NCBI RefSeq assembly: GCF_041358175.1
Contig: NZ_JBGKBE010000001.1
Location: forward strand, 620,001-684,000
Source of the DNA: Muriicola sp041358175
GTDB lineage: Bacteria > Bacteroidota > Bacteroidia > Flavobacteriales > Flavobacteriaceae
Direction: 5' to 3'
Length of the DNA stretch: 64,000 nucleotides
Made by a program: the position numbers and the translations under genes. Below are positions 62,701 to 64,000 of this stretch, in pieces. Below the pieces are notes generated by a model, which was given only the letters and a program-made list of their open reading frames with translations, was not told the DNA's origin and searched no databases. The stretch's first letter is position 1. Each line of letters begins with the position of its first letter.

Positions 62701-64000
62701 ATCCTGCTGGCTCCATCCTTCACAATGTCATCTTTTAAATGCTGTTGACCTTCCCTGGGTAAACTCTGGAATTGCGAATGTTTTTTAGTGATTTGAAAAG
62801 CGATGAATTCAACGATGATTACTGCGCCGTCGATGATGATTCCAAAATCGATGGCTCCAAGACTCATCAGGTTGGCATCAACACCAAACAGATACATCAT
62901 GGATAATGCAAATAAGAGGCTGAGGGGAATAATAGAAGCAACAACCAACCCGGATCGGAAATTTCCCAGGAGCAGGACGACGACAAAAATAACGATCAGA
63001 CATCCGAAGATCAGATTTTCAGTAACCGTTGCGGTGGTTCTGCTAATCAGTTCGCTGCGATCAAGAAAAGCATTGATATAAACTCCTTCAGGGAGAGAGC
63101 CGGAAATACTTGCAACCCGGGCCTTAACGGCTTCTATGACCTTTTTGGAATTGGCGTTTTTCAGCATCATTACCTGCCCGAGAACTTTTTCTCCTTCTCC
63201 ATTACCGGTAATAGCCCCAAAACGCAAGGCATTCCCGAAACCTACTTCAGCTATATCTTTGATCAGTATCGGGATTCCATCTTTGTTATCTACTACCACA
63301 GACTCAAGATCTTCAAGAGAGCCTATCAGTCCTTCTCCCCTGATGAAGTAGGCCTGGTTTTCTCTTTCGATATATCCTCCCCCGGTAACACTGTTGTTTT
63401 TCTCTAAGGCTTCAAAAACGTCAGCCGCAGAAATATCCATCGCATTCAGCTTCCGGGTGTTAATCGCGATTTCATATTGTTTTAGTTTGCCACCCCAGGT
63501 ATTTACTTCAACCACTCCCGGGATTCCGGAGAGTTTTCGTTTTACGATCCAGTCCTGAATAGTTCGCAAATCGGTAGGGGAGTAGCGGCCTTTATAAGCG
63601 GGCTCAACCTCAAGGGTATATTGAAAAATCTCTCCTAATCCGGTAGAAATGGGTCCCATTTCGGGGCTTCCAAACCCTTTGGGAATTTTTTCTGAAGCCG
63701 ATTTTATCTTTTCTGCGATCAATTGCCTGGGTAAGTAGGTCCCCATTGCATCTTCAAACACTATGGTCACCACAGATAAGCCAAATTTAGATACAGACCT
63801 GATCTCTTTTACCCCGGGGAGGTTGACCATCTCAAGTTCTACAGGATAGGTGATAAACTTTTCCATTTCCCGTGTAGACAAACTGGTGGAGGTTGTGATG
63901 ACCTGTACCTGATTATTCGTCACGTCGGGGACAGCGCCAATCGGGATCTGTGTCAGGGAAAATAAACCGTAGCCAATATTTAACAATACCAGGAGAAGGA
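59712..64000 (-). CDS. CzcA/CusA heavy-metal RND pump fused to TolC-like channel (N-terminus outside window)
   Basis: The frame runs off the window end; upstream of residue L1 (63986) it stays open, and about 20 N-terminal residues are missing. At least 1424 residues. The RND part (about 1-1025) has the heavy-metal signature DFGIIIDGAVIIVEF in helix 4 and SISAGIGFIALFGIAVLNG in the second half. It is followed, in frame, by a charged linker, a hydrophobic stretch FLGLIFVLMAFNGHGQ (ending at residue 1048) that looks like a signal peptide, and a 375-residue outer-membrane-factor domain. Exports divalent or monovalent metal ions with the CzcB adaptor. Confidence 0.9.
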   Translation of the reverse strand, partial: LLLVLLNIGYGLFSLTQIPIGAVPDVTNNQVQVITTSTSLSTREMEKFITYPVELEMVNLPGVKEIRSVSKFGLSVVTIVFEDAMGTYLPRQLIAEKIKSASEKIPKGFGSPEMGPISTGLGEIFQYTLEVEPAYKGRYSPTDLRTIQDWIVKRKLSGIPGVVEVNTWGGKLKQYEIAINTRKLNAMDISAADVFEALEKNNSVTGGGYIERENQAYFIRGEGLIGSLEDLESVVVDNKDGIPILIKDIAEVGFGNALRFGAITGNGEGEKVLGQVMMLKNANSKKVIEAVKARVASISGSLPEGVYINAFLDRSELISRTTATVTENLIFGCLIVIFVVVLLLGNFRSGLVVASIIPLSLLFALSMMYLFGVDANLMSLGAIDFGIIIDGAVIIVEFIAFQITKKHSQFQSLPREGQQHLKDDIVKDGASRMMNSAIFGQLIILIVFIPILSLSGVEGKMFKPMALTFSFALIGAIILCLTYVPVVSSLFLKPSKASKKNISTRLMDSLQSYYNPVLHWALQKKKLVLSIAVGLLILTVFLFSRMGAEFVPTLDEGDFVIQPVLKTGTSLSETVEITTRIEKILLEQFSEVKQVVTRIGAAEVPTDPMSMEESDVIIVLHPIRTWKVAKTKDELAEKFKEALSIIPGMQIEFTQPIEMRFNELITGVRADIAIKIFGEDLNVLSKKGEEIKSLISDVEGAADITVEKIAGLPQMNVAYDRSKIARFGLNIDDLNKMISTGFSGNIVGSVFEGEKKFDLVVRLRQEQRSGIEDLRNLYVDLPNGGKIPLSQLADISYQKEAAKISRDNSQRRIVVGINVRNRDLQSVVDDVRELIETNISLPVGYTISYGGQFENLQSAKARLLVAVPIALMLIFILLYFTFRSFKEALLIYSAIPLAAIGGVFLLWLRDMPFSISAGIGFIALFGIAVLNGIVLIEHFKELKNQDFRDMETLIKQGTKDRLRPVLLTASAAALGFLPMAISTNAGAEVQRPLATVVIGGLVSATLLTLVVLPVLYSIYSRVKTKGKKNGKVSASKFLGLIFVLMAFNGHGQSSPMNLESLIPLALENNAGLQASFLQLEKSEALRGTAFSFDKTEIYYSYDQNNIAENGFPIDVFGIKQDFQFPTVYGAQRNVRNRAFNLEQDSYEIGRKKVIRDLTKAYYDYQIKRQKEIIYDQLDSLYRDFGYAAKRRFELGETNYLEKVTATAKQRQIIIRKNKAEEDVRQAYRRLQQTLQIPDSVLILEEPEKKMILANPSLEELPELAFYRDKAQLLKAENRLERQKLLPDIGLTYFQGSNATLDDNLTGYLIGLKIPLLFGGQASKIKASTLEKEAFAAQSREYELQLSTRLKVLQGNFNQNKKALLYYEEEGKALSEEILKTASKSYRSGEIDFFQYIQSIENAYEIMINYLDSLNEYNQTIIEINYLTL

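Noticed and set aside
1..64000. tRNA, rRNA, CRISPR, insertion sequence or phage genes
   Set aside because: Read for cloverleaf-like stretches, regular repeats, transposases and integrases; nothing convincing was seen. Most intergenic gaps are too small.

Overview
The window looks like a chromosome segment of a marine Flavobacteriaceae bacterium (Bacteroidota). The evidence is the number of TonB-dependent receptors with carboxypeptidase-regulatory N-domains, a SusC/SusD pair, lycopene cyclase, MntR/DtxR and RND genes of flavobacterial type, absence of clear Shine-Dalgarno sequences, and promoters of the Bacteroidota type (TTG, about 19 nt, TAnnTTTG). I cannot name the genus. I see no rRNA, tRNA, CRISPR array, insertion sequence or phage genes.

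Layout. 1-5 kb: tail of a DUF3109 gene, a small secreted ORF, and class I ribonucleotide reductase (nrdB, nrdA). 5.2-17.5 kb: a locus for oxidative (3-keto) glycoside breakdown. It holds two GMC flavin dehydrogenases, a Tat-exported subunit-3 lipoprotein, three TIM-barrel isomerase/epimerase-like proteins (two Tat-exported), an MFS importer, a Gfo/Idh/MocA oxidoreductase and two DUF1080 3-keto-glycoside hydrolase-like lipoproteins. The likely route is periplasmic oxidation of a sugar at C3, cleavage of the keto-glycoside, import, and reduction or isomerisation inside the cell. 17.6-21 kb: yicC, gmk, nadD and two secreted proteins. 21.2-32.1 kb: a phosphate island with a Na/Pi symporter, a PiT transporter, a phosphate-type porin, a MORN-like protein, a stand-alone CarboxypepD_reg protein, and a beta-helix lipoprotein with a TonB-dependent receptor. 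32.2-41.2 kb: dgt, a DUF3078 protein, dxs, tadA, a cold-shock protein, a CLC transporter and aspS. 41.4-45.6 kb: an orphan SusC/SusD pair. 45.7-52.3 kb: a TetR-controlled RND efflux operon. 52.5-54.7 kb: an isoprenyl diphosphate synthase and lycopene cyclase. 54.7-64 kb: metal homeostasis, with a TonB receptor, a DtxR/MntR repressor, a ZIP transporter, and a CzcB adaptor with a CzcA pump fused to its outer-membrane channel.

The most interesting signal is regulatory. In the phosphate island, three leftward promoters (porin-PiT, CarboxypepD_reg protein, TonB receptor-lipoprotein) each carry a tandem array of GTTA/GTAA/ATTA units at an exact 11-bp period, placed exactly 10 bp from a -7 element ending in TTTG. 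A fourth array lies upstream of the MORN-like gene. This geometry resembles a Pho box and gives the island a probable common regulator. Beside the porin promoter there is also an orphan intrinsic terminator preceded by an 18-nt stretch complementary to the porin 5' leader, which suggests a small antisense-acting RNA. Other operators visible are a perfect 12-bp dyad at the tetR promoter, overlapping palindromes at the dtxR/TonB-receptor divergent promoters, and a nested dyad in the divergent promoter of the glycoside locus, where no regulator gene is present.
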